From: Clostridia bacterium | Lineage (GTDB): Bacteria; Bacillota; Clostridia; Oscillospirales; CAG-272 | DNA length: 41,897 bases | Assembly: GCA_017440665.1 (NCBI GenBank) | Contig: JAFSGU010000066.1 | Coordinates: forward strand, 1 to 41,897 | Direction of reading: 5' to 3' | In this document: in pieces, positions 7,526 to 15,280 of the stretch | How positions within the stretch are numbered: position 1 is the stretch's first letter | Layout of the letters: every line of letters starts with the position of its first letter | Program-made: the position numbers and the translations under genes | Notes under the pieces: model-generated | Databases searched by the model: none | Told to the model about the DNA's origin: nothing | What the model saw: the letters and a program-made list of their open reading frames with translations, nothing else

Positions 7526-8077
7526 ATGGATAACTGTGCACAAAACTACATCCGTTTTAAAAACGGCGTCGAAGGCGCCTTCGACGAGATCATGAACGAG
7601 CTGTTCCACAGTCTGGTCTTCTTCATCAACCGCTACGTTCGCGACGTACATACCGCAGAGGATATCGCGATAGACACGTTTTCCGACCTGGTGGTACATA
7701 AGAACAGATACAACTTTAAGGTGAGTCTTAAAACCTATCTGTTTATGTTAGGACGGAGCCGTGCGCTCGACTATATGAGGCGGAACCGAAAAGCAGATGT
7801 TGCGTCTCTGTCGGAAATAGCTGAAGTAAGCGACGACGAGGCTCTGCTTGAAGAAAAGGTTCTGGCAGACGAAAGAAAACGCGCGGTAAGCGGTGCTATA
7901 GGGCAGCTGCCGCAGGATATGCGGGACGCAGTTCATCTCATCTATTTTGAAGACCTCACGTATGACGAAGCCGCTAAGGTCATGAAGAAGAAGTACAAGC
8001 AGGTAGACAATCTTCTATACCGCGCAAAGAAGGAGCTTCGTGAGATCTTAGGAGAGGAAGGTAAGCTTTTATTATGA
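7526..8077 (+). CDS. ECF sigma factor (RpoE-like, sigma-70 family)
   Basis: This 183-residue protein has sigma region 2 at about residues 15-85, with DVHTAEDIAIDTFSDL and the promoter-melting segment LKTYLFMLGRSRALDYMRR, and region 4 at about 120-180, with IGQLPQDMRDAVHLIYFEDL and a helix-turn-helix DEAAKVMKKKYKQVDNLLYR. Regions 1 and 3 are absent, as expected for ECF factors. The ATG at 7526 is chosen because AAGGAGG lies 8 bases before it; a GTG at 7517 sits inside that site. The stop overlaps the start of the membrane serpin gene by four bases (ATGA), the position usually held by an anti-sigma factor. An ECF-like promoter precedes it, pointing to positive autoregulation. Confidence 0.9.
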   Translation: MDNCAQNYIRFKNGVEGAFDEIMNELFHSLVFFINRYVRDVHTAEDIAIDTFSDLVVHKNRYNFKVSLKTYLFMLGRSRALDYMRRNRKADVASLSEIAEVSDDEALLEEKVLADERKRAVSGAIGQLPQDMRDAVHLIYFEDLTYDEAAKVMKKKYKQVDNLLYRAKKELREILGEEGKLLL

Positions 8078-9429
8078 GAGAAATAAATGAATGTACAGCG
8101 GAAGTTTTCCGCAGAAGTGAAAAAAGAATCAAAGCACGGCGAAACGCATGGATCCGCGCTATTGCGGTATGTATTCCCATCTGTCTCGTTGCCGCGATTT
8201 GCGTGGGGATATATTTCCCGAACACGTCGGCGGTAGCGGAGGCAACGGACCTTATGGCAAACATAACTCCGTATCCGCCCACTCCGCAGGAGGATATATA
8301 CGAGCAGAGCGTAAAGGCAACGGATTTTGCCGTACGTCTGTTTCAGGCAAATGAAAAAAGCGGCGAGAACGTTCTCATCTCCCCTCTGTCCGTTCTTACC
8401 GCATTGGCTATGACTGCAAACGGCGCCGAAGGTGACACCCTCAGTCAGATGGAAGACGTAATGGGTATGACGAAAGACGAGGTCAATGCGTACCTTTACA
8501 CCTACGTCTTCAGACTGCCGCAGGACGACCAAAACAAGCTGACCCTTGCTAATTCGATTTGGTTCAAGGATGACGGGGCTTTCGCCGTTAAGGATGATTT
8601 CCTACAGATCAATGCAGATTATCATAACGCTGACGTCTATAAGGCTCCCTTTAACGAAGAGACAGTCCGCGACGTTAACAACTGGGTAAACGAAAAAACA
8701 GACGGTATGATCCCCGAGATACTTGACGGGATCGACCCGGGCTCCGTCATGTATCTTGTCAATGCCCTTCTGTTTGATGCTAAATGGTCAAGTATGTATT
8801 TCGAAGAATATGTTAAGGATGCAGAGTTCACCACCGAAGACGGCACTGTAAGAGACGTACAGTTAATGTACGGCTCTGAAAACGTATTTCTCGAAGGTGA
8901 CAATGCTAAAGGTTTTATCAAATACTATGACTATACCAGCAAAAAAAAGTATGCATTCGTCGCTTTACTTCCTGATGAAGGCGTAAGCGTGTCCGAATAC
9001 GTAGCTTCCCTTGACGGTGATAAACTGAATGCAATGCTGAAAGATCGCGTAAGATGTACGGTCAATACCGCGATCCCGAAGTTTAACACAGATTACCGCG
9101 TAGATATGGCTGACGTACTCTCAGGCATGGGAATGTCTGACGCATTTGACTCTCGCAAGGCAAATTTTGACGGTATCGGTAAGTATGGATCCCTTTGGGG
9201 AGCAGATCTGTTTATCGGTAGTTTTTTACATAAGACCTCTATCTCCGTTGGAGAGCTGGGTACGAAAGCTGCGGCAGTATCCATAGTGGATTTTAAAACG
9301 TTTGGCTGGGATGAACCGACGGAACGCATTGAAAAGGTATACCTTGACCGTCCCTTCGTATACATGATAATCGACTGTGAGAACAACGTTCCAATCTTCA
9401 TCGGCACCATGATGGACGTTGGTAAGTGA
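8074..9429 (+). CDS. Membrane-anchored serpin, coupled to an ECF sigma factor
   Basis: The 451 residues divide into a basic cytoplasmic N-terminus (1-27, with FRRSEKRIKARR), one transmembrane helix (about 28-48) and an extracytoplasmic serpin domain (about 75-451). Serpin landmarks are NVLISPLSVLTALAMTANGA, NSIWFK, NALLFDAKW, the hinge GTKAAAVS (396-403) and the closing DRPFVYMI and IFIGTM signature. Inhibitory serpins trap serine or cysteine proteases when the reactive loop is cut. Counting from the hinge, the cleaved P1 residue would be F410, suggesting a chymotrypsin-like target. The hinge has K where E is usual. It starts inside the sigma factor stop codon. The short cytoplasmic arm may bind the sigma factor; that is inference. 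Confidence 0.88.
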   Translation: MREINECTAEVFRRSEKRIKARRNAWIRAIAVCIPICLVAAICVGIYFPNTSAVAEATDLMANITPYPPTPQEDIYEQSVKATDFAVRLFQANEKSGENVLISPLSVLTALAMTANGAEGDTLSQMEDVMGMTKDEVNAYLYTYVFRLPQDDQNKLTLANSIWFKDDGAFAVKDDFLQINADYHNADVYKAPFNEETVRDVNNWVNEKTDGMIPEILDGIDPGSVMYLVNALLFDAKWSSMYFEEYVKDAEFTTEDGTVRDVQLMYGSENVFLEGDNAKGFIKYYDYTSKKKYAFVALLPDEGVSVSEYVASLDGDKLNAMLKDRVRCTVNTAIPKFNTDYRVDMADVLSGMGMSDAFDSRKANFDGIGKYGSLWGADLFIGSFLHKTSISVGELGTKAAAVSIVDFKTFGWDEPTERIEKVYLDRPFVYMIIDCENNVPIFIGTMMDVGK

Positions 9430-9457
9430 CGGATCAGGTTTCGTAATATAGTTTAAT

Positions 9458-9490
9458 AAAACGTCTGCGGATACACCGCAGGCGTTTTAC
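9458..9490 (+). terminator. Rho-independent terminator after the serpin gene
   Basis: AAAACGTCTGCGG pairs with CCGCAGGCGTTTT, with one T-G pair, around a short loop. It closes the sigma/serpin operon. Confidence 0.75.
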
Positions 9491-9502
9491 TTTCCTTCAA
9501 TG

Positions 9503-9531
9503 TTGCATTAACCCTAAAACCGTGGTATAAT
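9503..9531 (+). promoter_or_regulatory. Sigma-A promoter candidate upstream of merR-like gene
   Basis: TTGCAT (9503-9508) and TATAAT (9526-9531) have a 17-base spacer. A second promoter with different spacing lies closer to the gene. Confidence 0.5.
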
Positions 9532-9575
9532 TACGTAAAGATCAGTTTTTTTTGATAACTCTACTGCGCGGGGTA

Positions 9576-9606
9576 TTGCTCGTGACCCTGCGTAATGATG
9601 TATAAT
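9576..9606 (+). promoter_or_regulatory. Promoter with 19-base spacer, MerR-type
   Basis: TTGCTC (9576-9581) and TATAAT (9601-9606) are separated by 19 bases. Spacers of 19-20 bases are characteristic of promoters that MerR-family proteins activate by twisting the DNA. The spacer shows only weak dyad symmetry. It lies 24 bases before the MerR-type gene, so it is a candidate for autoregulation. Confidence 0.5.
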
Positions 9607-9629
9607 ACAGCTATAAGGAGGTGGATGCT

Positions 9630-10361
9630 ATGGCAAAATACACCACGGGAGAGATCGCAAAGCTTTGCGGAGTTTCCGTGCGTACCGTACAATACTACGA
9701 TACAAGGCAGATACTGGTGCCAAGCGAGCTGTCGGAGGGCGGAAGACGGCTGTACACGGATGACGACCTGAAAAAGCTTCGTGTAATTTGCTTTCTCCGT
9801 GACGCAGGCATCTCCATAAACAGCATCGGCGAGCTTCTCGGGGGAGCTAACGTGCAAAACGTCATATCCGTCCTCATTGAAGAAAAAGAAGCAGAGCTTC
9901 GCGAAGAGATGGCTTCATGCGAAGAAAAGCTCCGTTTGCTTGAGGGTATCCGTAAAGAAGCGGACACGTCCCAATGCTTCAGCTTTGAGACTATCGGAGA
10001 CGTGGCGTACGTGATGGAAAATAAAAAGCACATGCAAAAGCTTCATCTGCTGTTGCTTGCCTTCGGTATCCCTCTCGCCGTTTTAGAATGGGCAACCGTG
10101 ATATTCTGGATAATATCGGGCACGTGGTGGCCGTTTGCCGCGTGGGTGGTAGTGGACAGCATATTTGGTGTATGGCTGTCACGTTATTACTATAAGCGTG
10201 TCGCGTACATCTGTCCCCAATGTCACCAGATATTCGTCCCGTCATTTAAAGAAATGTTATTTGCCAATCATACCCCAACCTTAAGAAAAGTCACCTGCAC
10301 AAAATGCGGCTACAACGGCTTCTGTGTAGAAACTTACAACAAAGGAGACATGTCAAAATGA
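9630..10361 (+). CDS. MerR-family regulator with two membrane helices and a C-terminal zinc ribbon
   Basis: Residues 1-70 form a MerR winged helix domain (YTTGEIAKLCGVSVRTVQYY, then GGRRLYTDDDL). A coiled coil follows at about 80-112 (EEKEAELREEMASCEEKLRLLE). Two hydrophobic helices lie at about 137-162 and 165-184, then a zinc-ribbon motif with CPQC (195-198) and CTKC (223-226). AAGGAGG lies 8 bases before the chosen ATG. This is an unusual layout: most MerR proteins are soluble. The stop overlaps the next small membrane gene by four bases and an ABC exporter follows, so it probably controls that exporter, perhaps in response to a membrane stress. The signal is unknown. Confidence 0.85.
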   Translation: MAKYTTGEIAKLCGVSVRTVQYYDTRQILVPSELSEGGRRLYTDDDLKKLRVICFLRDAGISINSIGELLGGANVQNVISVLIEEKEAELREEMASCEEKLRLLEGIRKEADTSQCFSFETIGDVAYVMENKKHMQKLHLLLLAFGIPLAVLEWATVIFWIISGTWWPFAAWVVVDSIFGVWLSRYYYKRVAYICPQCHQIFVPSFKEMLFANHTPTLRKVTCTKCGYNGFCVETYNKGDMSK

Positions 10362-10558
10362 ACGTAACAGAAATACTTCCCTTTCTCATCCCTCTTATTA
10401 TCGCGCAGTTTGCACTTTTGGGTTATACCCTTTACCATATCTTCACCCACAACACATACAAGCGCGGAAACCGTACCGTATGGCTTATCATCACCCTGGT
10501 GTTTATGAACTTCGTTGGTCCCATTCTGTATTTTATCCTCGGCAAGGAGGATAACTGA
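10358..10558 (+). CDS. Small membrane protein, PLDc_N (YxlE-like) domain
   Basis: The 66-residue protein has two transmembrane helices (LPFLIPLIIAQFALLGYTLY and WLIITLVFMNFVGPILYFIL) joined by the short basic loop THNTYKRGNR. This is the shape of the N-terminal domain of cardiolipin synthases, also found alone as YxlE in the Bacillus sigY operon. The start overlaps the stop of the MerR-type gene (ATGA). Its neighbours are an ABC ATPase and a permease, the same order as yxlE-yxlF-yxlG, so it is probably an accessory part of that exporter. The mechanism is unknown. Confidence 0.8.
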   Translation: MNVTEILPFLIPLIIAQFALLGYTLYHIFTHNTYKRGNRTVWLIITLVFMNFVGPILYFILGKEDN

Positions 10559-10563
10559 CAGCC

Positions 10564-11454
10564 ATGTTGCGCATCACGGATCTTTATAAAAGCTTCGGAA
10601 ATGTTCGGGTACTTGACGGACTTGATTTGCACGTTCCCGAGCACAGCATTTTCGGCTTTATAGGAAAAAACGGTTCGGGTAAGACCACCACCATGAAAAC
10701 AGTCCTTGGTCTTTTGAAGGCGGACAGCGGTACCGTGGAAGTGGCGGGTGAAAAGGTAGTATACGGAAACAGCCCAACCAACAGACACGTCGGATACCTT
10801 CCTGACGTGCCCGAATTCTATTCGTTTATGACAGCGCCCGAATACCTTCGATTCTGCGGAGAGATTACGGGCATGACAAATACCGATATTAAAAAAAGAA
10901 GCGGTGAGCTTCTTGAGCTTGTGGGGCTGAGCGGTGAGAGACACCGTATAGGCGGCTTTTCCAGAGGAATGAAGCAACGTCTCGGGATCGCTCAGGCTCT
11001 TATTAACAGTCCCCGTCTGCTTATTTGCGACGAGCCAACCTCTGCCCTTGACCCCGTAGGCAGAAAAGAGATACTCGATATTCTCACCTCGGCAAGGGAA
11101 AAGACCACTGTTATCTTTTCTACCCATATACTGTCCGACGTGGAGCGCATCTGTACCGACGTTGCGTTTCTGAAGGACGGCAAAGCTGAGCTTCAGGGAA
11201 ACATTTCGGACGTCAAATCCCGCTACGGCATCGACGAATATTCGATCGAAACCGACTGCGGTGATACTGTCCGCGCGCTTCTCGAAAGATTCCCTGCCAT
11301 GACCCACATCAGAGGCAAGCTCAGCTTCCGTGAGAGCGACGTTTGCGTGTTCGATGTACTTGCGTATATCTCAGAGAAAAGGCTCCCTACAGCGAAGATA
11401 GAGCGGTGTGAGCCTACGCTCGAAAGCTTGTTTATGGAGGCAGAGAGCAAATGA
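10564..11454 (+). CDS. ABC exporter ATPase (YxlF/BcrA-like)
   Basis: This 296-residue ATPase has Walker A GKNGSGKTTT near residue 34, Q-loop GYLPDVPEFYSFM, a signature in the variant form FSRGMKQRLGIAQ near 137 (R for the second G), Walker B LLICDEPTSALD near 155 and switch histidine FSTHILSDVE. A C-terminal extension of about 80 residues follows, as in bacitracin-type and YxlF proteins. FSRGM in place of LSGGM is seen in this subfamily. AAGGAGG lies 13 bases before the ATG, a rather long spacing. It overlaps the permease start by four bases. The likely role is export or membrane protection with the permease downstream. Confidence 0.9.
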   Translation: MLRITDLYKSFGNVRVLDGLDLHVPEHSIFGFIGKNGSGKTTTMKTVLGLLKADSGTVEVAGEKVVYGNSPTNRHVGYLPDVPEFYSFMTAPEYLRFCGEITGMTNTDIKKRSGELLELVGLSGERHRIGGFSRGMKQRLGIAQALINSPRLLICDEPTSALDPVGRKEILDILTSAREKTTVIFSTHILSDVERICTDVAFLKDGKAELQGNISDVKSRYGIDEYSIETDCGDTVRALLERFPAMTHIRGKLSFRESDVCVFDVLAYISEKRLPTAKIERCEPTLESLFMEAESK

Positions 11455-12221
11455 AAACACTTTTCTCTTTCATAAAAAAAGAATTTACCGAGCAGGTGCG
11501 GTCCGGTAAGCTATGGCTGCTTTTTATCATATTCATACTGTTTGGTATCATGAATCCCGCTATTGCAAAGCTGACACCCTGGCTTCTTGAAACGCTGTCC
11601 GATTCTCTTGCAGAAAGCGGCATGACGGTAACCTCCGTTACCGTTACAGCACTCGATTCATGGGTCCAGTTTTTCAAAAATATCCCAATGGGACTTATCG
11701 TGTTCATCATCCTTGAAAGCAGTATCTTCACGAAAGAATATGCGTCCGGTACTTTGCTACTGTCCCTGACAAAGGGGCTTGAAAGATACAAGGTAGTCGT
11801 ATCCAAAGCCTTTGTTCTATCCGCTCTCTGGACGGTGTATTACGTAATCTGCTTTGGTATCACATACTTGTACAGCGCGTATTTCTGGGATAATTCCGTA
11901 GCGCAGAATCTCGTATTTTCCGTGGTTATCCGGTGGTTATTCGGCATGTTCGTCATATCACTTACGGTGCTCTTTTCCGTAGTGTTCAAGACAAACACAT
12001 CGGTACTCGCCGCTGTGGGAGGTTGTGTTGCCGTATCTTATCTGGCAGGATTTTTGCCAAAGATCAAGAGCTTCGTTCCCACATATCTTACAGACGGAAA
12101 TTCGTTGATCTACGGTTTATCCGAATCCGGTAACTATACTGTGTCACTGATCATTACGCTTTTACTGACTGTGGCATGCGTCTGTATCAGTATACCTTTA
12201 TTCAACAAGAAACAACTGTAA
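11451..12221 (+). CDS. ABC-2 type permease (YxlG-like)
   Basis: This 256-residue membrane protein begins with the cytoplasmic FIKKEFTEQVRSGKLW segment typical of ABC-2 permeases, then a first helix (LLFIIFILFGIMNPAI), an extracytoplasmic loop, and five further hydrophobic stretches. LESSIFTKEYASGTLLLSL is the E-x-x-x-G-T coupling segment common to this group. It is translationally coupled to its ATPase (ATGA overlap) and is last in the MerR-PLDc_N-ATPase-permease operon. The substrate is unknown. Confidence 0.88.
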   Translation: MKTLFSFIKKEFTEQVRSGKLWLLFIIFILFGIMNPAIAKLTPWLLETLSDSLAESGMTVTSVTVTALDSWVQFFKNIPMGLIVFIILESSIFTKEYASGTLLLSLTKGLERYKVVVSKAFVLSALWTVYYVICFGITYLYSAYFWDNSVAQNLVFSVVIRWLFGMFVISLTVLFSVVFKTNTSVLAAVGGCVAVSYLAGFLPKIKSFVPTYLTDGNSLIYGLSESGNYTVSLIITLLLTVACVCISIPLFNKKQL

Positions 12222-12271
12222 CCGGTTCATCGAATACGTGCTTCTTTTCCTCTCGGAATAAAAACTTACTC

Positions 12272-12300
12272 TTGACAAGGCAGTATAAATATGATATACT
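12272..12300 (+). promoter_or_regulatory. Sigma-A promoter of the tyrS T-box transcript
   Basis: TTGACA (12272-12277) and TATACT (12295-12300) have a 17-base spacer. Transcription would begin near 12307, at the first bases of the T-box leader. Confidence 0.75.
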
Positions 12301-12304
12301 CTTT

Positions 12305-12576
12305 CATATATCATTAAATACTATAAAGCTTAGATGGAAACAAGTAGCTTCAGTCTGGTTTTCAGAGAGTGTCCGGTTGGTGCGAGGGCATACGAGGTCT
12401 GACGTCGAATACATTCCGGAGCAGTGCTTTGAAATTAACAGTAGGAGCACACGGGTGTGCCCGTTACAGCGCAGGTGTCCTTGACACCGTGAGGGATGCT
12501 TTGTGAGAAGCGTCCGAATTTGAGGTGGTAACACGTTCATTCGTCCTCTTTTCCCACGTGGAAAAGAGGATTTTTT
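12305..12576 (+). promoter_or_regulatory. T-box riboswitch leader, tyrosine-specific
   Basis: The leader carries the conserved T-box sequence AGGTGGTAACACG (about 12523-12535), whose TGGT bulge pairs with the NCCA end of uncharged tRNA. The specifier codon is most likely TAC (12410-12412, within GAATACATTCC), matching tyrosine. A terminator follows: CCTCTTTTCC (12545-12554) pairs with GGAAAAGAGG (12560-12569), then six T. Uncharged tRNA-Tyr stabilises the antiterminator and lets tyrS be read. The downstream gene confirms the amino acid. Confidence 0.92.
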
Positions 12577-12635
12577 ATTATCTCAAGCAATTCCATCACA
12601 CGCTTTTAACGCCTAAAGGCAGAACGGAGAAAATT

Positions 12636-13859
12636 ATGCAGATCTACGAAGAACTTAAAGCAAGAGGTCTTATCGCACAGGTAACTGACGAGCCTCAGAT
12701 AAGAGAACTTGTAAACAACGGTAAGGCAAAATTCTACATCGGTTTCGACTGTACCGCTGACAGCCTTACAGCAGGTCATTTCATGGCGCTCACACTTATG
12801 AAGCGTCTCCAGATGGCAGGCAACAAGCCCATCGCCCTCATCGGCGGCGGCACAACAATGATCGGTGACCCCTCAGGCAGAACCGACATGAGAAAGATGC
12901 TCACAAAGGAAGACATCGATCACAACGCCGAGTGCTTCAAGAGACAGATGGAGAGATTCATCGAGTTCGGCGAGGACAAGGCGATGATGATCAACAACGC
13001 TGACTGGCTCCTTAACCTCAACTACGTTGAGATGCTCCGTGACGTCGGAGCTTGCTTCTCTGTAAACAACATGCTCAGAGCTGAGTGCTACAAGCAGAGA
13101 ATGGAAAAGGGTCTTTCCTTCCTTGAATTCAACTACATGATCATGCAGTCCTACGACTTCTACTACCTCTTTAAGAATTACGACTGCAACCTTCAGTTCG
13201 GCGGTGACGACCAGTGGTCCAACATGCTTGGCGGTACTGAGCTTATCAGACGTAAGCTTGGACGTGATGCCAATGCAATGACCATTACCCTTCTCACCGA
13301 CTCTCAGGGTAAGAAGATGGGTAAGACCGCGGGCAACGCAGTATGGCTTGACCCCAACAAGACATCTCCCTTCGAGTTCTACCAGTATTGGAGAAACGTA
13401 TCCGACGCGGACGTTATGAAGTGTATCCGTATGCTCACCTTCATCCCGATCGAGGAGATCGAGGAGATGGCTAAGTGGGAGGACAGCCGCATCAACGAAA
13501 AGAAGGATATTCTCGCATACGAGCTTACCGCTCTCGTTCACGGCAACGAGGAGGCTGACAAGGCAAGAAGCGCATCCAAGGCTCTCTTCGCAGGCGGCGG
13601 AGACGACTCCAACATGCCTACAACTGAGATCCCCGCTGACGAGATCCCCGCTGACGGCATTAACATCGTCGACCTTATGATGAAGTGCTCTCTTGCAGGA
13701 AGCAAGGGTGACGCAAGACGTCTCATCCAGCAGGGTGGCGTTTCCGTTGACGGTGAGAAGATCGCAGATCCTGCGTTCAAGTTCACCGCAGACGCACTTA
13801 AGGAAGGCGTAAAGATCCGTAAGGGCAAGAAGGTATTCCACAAGGCGATCGTAAAGTAA
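12636..13859 (+). CDS. tyrS: Tyrosyl-tRNA synthetase
   Basis: This 407-residue class I synthetase attaches tyrosine to tRNA-Tyr. Seen are FYIGFDCTADSLTAGHF (the HIGH-like motif in the form TAGH), GGGTTMIGDPSGR, the tyrosine-binding YMIMQSYDFYYLF, QFGGDDQWSN, and KMGKT (the KMSKS loop). The C-terminal S4 RNA-binding domain lies at about 340-395 (KGDARRLIQQGGVSVDG). It has the shorter length of the TyrRS form with a clear S4 domain. The start at 12636 is chosen because CGGAG lies 7 bases upstream and the longer frame would run through the T-box terminator. Expression is set by the tyrosine T-box. Confidence 0.97.
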   Translation: MQIYEELKARGLIAQVTDEPQIRELVNNGKAKFYIGFDCTADSLTAGHFMALTLMKRLQMAGNKPIALIGGGTTMIGDPSGRTDMRKMLTKEDIDHNAECFKRQMERFIEFGEDKAMMINNADWLLNLNYVEMLRDVGACFSVNNMLRAECYKQRMEKGLSFLEFNYMIMQSYDFYYLFKNYDCNLQFGGDDQWSNMLGGTELIRRKLGRDANAMTITLLTDSQGKKMGKTAGNAVWLDPNKTSPFEFYQYWRNVSDADVMKCIRMLTFIPIEEIEEMAKWEDSRINEKKDILAYELTALVHGNEEADKARSASKALFAGGGDDSNMPTTEIPADEIPADGINIVDLMMKCSLAGSKGDARRLIQQGGVSVDGEKIADPAFKFTADALKEGVKIRKGKKVFHKAIVK

Positions 13860-13868
13860 GATATAGGT

Positions 13869-13903
13869 AACCCGACAGACGCATATCTGTCGGGTTGTTT
13901 TTT
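13869..13903 (+). terminator. Rho-independent terminator of tyrS
   Basis: AACCCGACAGA pairs with TCTGTCGGGTT around CGCATA and is followed by a run of seven T after one G. Confidence 0.9.
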
Positions 13904-13922
13904 TGGATGCAATCTAACAACA

Positions 13923-14030
13923 TAGTCCTCCCCAAGCGAGAGGGGGATTTGCTTTTAATGAACAATTCCCCTCTCCGTCATATCCACTTAACCAAGTGGA
14001 TATGACACCTCTCCCATAGGGAGAGGCTTT
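13923..14030. repeat. Palindromic repeat element with three hairpins
   Basis: The inner pair GTCATATCCACTT (13977-13989) and AAGTGGATATGAC (13994-14006) is perfect. CCTCTCCC (14008-14015) and GGGAGAGG (14019-14026) form a second hairpin, and CTCCCC/GAGGGGG near 13928-13947 a third. The stretch has no gene and looks like a dispersed non-coding repeat. It fills most of the gap between the tyrS terminator and the promoter of the HTH gene. Confidence 0.6.
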
Positions 14031-14131
14031 TCGTAGCAAGCAAAAATCTCGTACACAAGATAAGCATATTGACATATCACTCTCAACCATCACTTGTACT
14101 GTCAAAAAACACAAACTCAAGTAATGATTTA

Positions 14132-14160
14132 TTGAAAAAATCCCTCCTACATGATATACT
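14132..14160 (+). promoter_or_regulatory. Sigma-A promoter of the HTH-repeat gene
   Basis: TTGAAA (14132-14137) and TATACT (14155-14160) have a 17-base spacer, placed 45 bases before the start codon. Confidence 0.65.
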
Positions 14161-14204
14161 ACAGACAACGGTACCGAACAAATCCTATAAAGCGAGGAAT
14201 AATT

Positions 14205-15275
14205 ATGTTTGATATGAAAAAGGTAGGGGAGAGAATATCCTCCCTCAGAAAAAAGACGGGCATGACGCAAATGGCGCTTGCCAACAGACTCGGCATAAGT
14301 TATCAAGCGGTGTCGAATTGGGAACGCGGCATCTCAATGCCCGACATATCTAATTTAAAGGAGTTAGCCGAGATATTCGAGACCTCGGTTGACGATATTT
14401 TAGGAGACGAAAAATCGGCTGACGTTCTTTTGACCGCAGACGGAGGTGACGTTCCAAGCGCAAGCTTGAGTACTGACGAATTTAATTCCCTATCCCCACT
14501 TTTACCACCGGATAAAAATCTGCTTATGCTTGACGCTGTCAACGGATGCTTTGACGAGGATTCCGCCGATGAAGCTAAAACGAGCATTGACTGCGACGGC
14601 GAAGCGGACGATTTTGCAAAACGTGCTTATGAAAAGGGGAACATCGCAATGTTTTCGTTGTTCCTTCGCGACATCAGTGATTCACTCCGAGCTGAACTTT
14701 GTGAGAGAGCGTTTTGTAATGGAAACGTAGCGTTTTTCGCTATTCTTATAAAAAACATACCTGACGAAACAAAAGCAGAGTACGCAAAACGCGCGTTTGA
14801 AGAGGGCAAGGTCGCTTCATTTTCAATACTGATGAAATTCGTTGACAAATTAACAAAGAAAAAGTTCATGGCTATGGCGTTTGAAGAAGGAAAACTTGAC
14901 ACCTTTTCACATTTATACAAAGAACACAAAAATAATTATCATAATGAGGAAGACGAAATTGAAGTCGCAGAATACGCATACGAATCGAATGATCTCCCCT
15001 GCTTCTGCGAAGTTGTAGACCATCTTAACAGCAAGTCACTCTCAGGTCTTTTCGAGCGTGCCTGCAGGGATGAAAAAATCTCTTTCGTCAGCGAAATGGT
15101 AGACTACGTTACGCATGATGACATCAAAAATGGAGCTACTATTGCTTATGAAATAGAAAACTTGGAAATGTTTGCCGAAATGGTAGATTACATGGACGGC
15201 GAGACCCAAAAGTACTTTAAGAAGCTTGCCATCTCCGACAGACGACAAGAATTCCTCTCCGAACTTTTAGCCTGA
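14205..15275 (+). CDS. XRE-family HTH protein with eight 28-residue helical repeats
   Basis: Residues 7-66 are a Cro/C1-type helix-turn-helix (TGMTQMALANRLGISYQAVS, then DISNLKELAEIFETSVDDIL). A linker of about 70 residues follows. From about 138 to the end are repeats starting at about 138, 166, 194, 222, 255, 283, 311 and 339, 28 residues apart apart from one 5-residue insertion. The consensus is A-x-x-A-[FY]-E-x-G-x-x-x-x-F-x-x-[LM]. Each would make a helix pair, building a solenoid for protein binding. GCGAGGA lies 7 bases before the ATG. It stands alone with its own promoter. Its target and ligand are unknown. Confidence 0.85.
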   Translation: MFDMKKVGERISSLRKKTGMTQMALANRLGISYQAVSNWERGISMPDISNLKELAEIFETSVDDILGDEKSADVLLTADGGDVPSASLSTDEFNSLSPLLPPDKNLLMLDAVNGCFDEDSADEAKTSIDCDGEADDFAKRAYEKGNIAMFSLFLRDISDSLRAELCERAFCNGNVAFFAILIKNIPDETKAEYAKRAFEEGKVASFSILMKFVDKLTKKKFMAMAFEEGKLDTFSHLYKEHKNNYHNEEDEIEVAEYAYESNDLPCFCEVVDHLNSKSLSGLFERACRDEKISFVSEMVDYVTHDDIKNGATIAYEIENLEMFAEMVDYMDGETQKYFKKLAISDRRQEFLSELLA

Positions 15276-15280
15276 TATAC

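Noticed and set aside
12305..12576. Other riboswitch classes for the tyrS leader
   Set aside because: The T-box sequence, TAC specifier, terminator and the downstream synthetase fit a T-box fully.
12873..13841. 322-codon minus-strand frame opposite tyrS
   Set aside because: It is a shadow of tyrS, caused by strong codon bias; there is no start signal or recognisable domain.
13914..14306. 130-codon minus-strand frame over the repeat after tyrS
   Set aside because: It covers palindromic repeat DNA and the start of the HTH gene, and contains a promoter for that gene.
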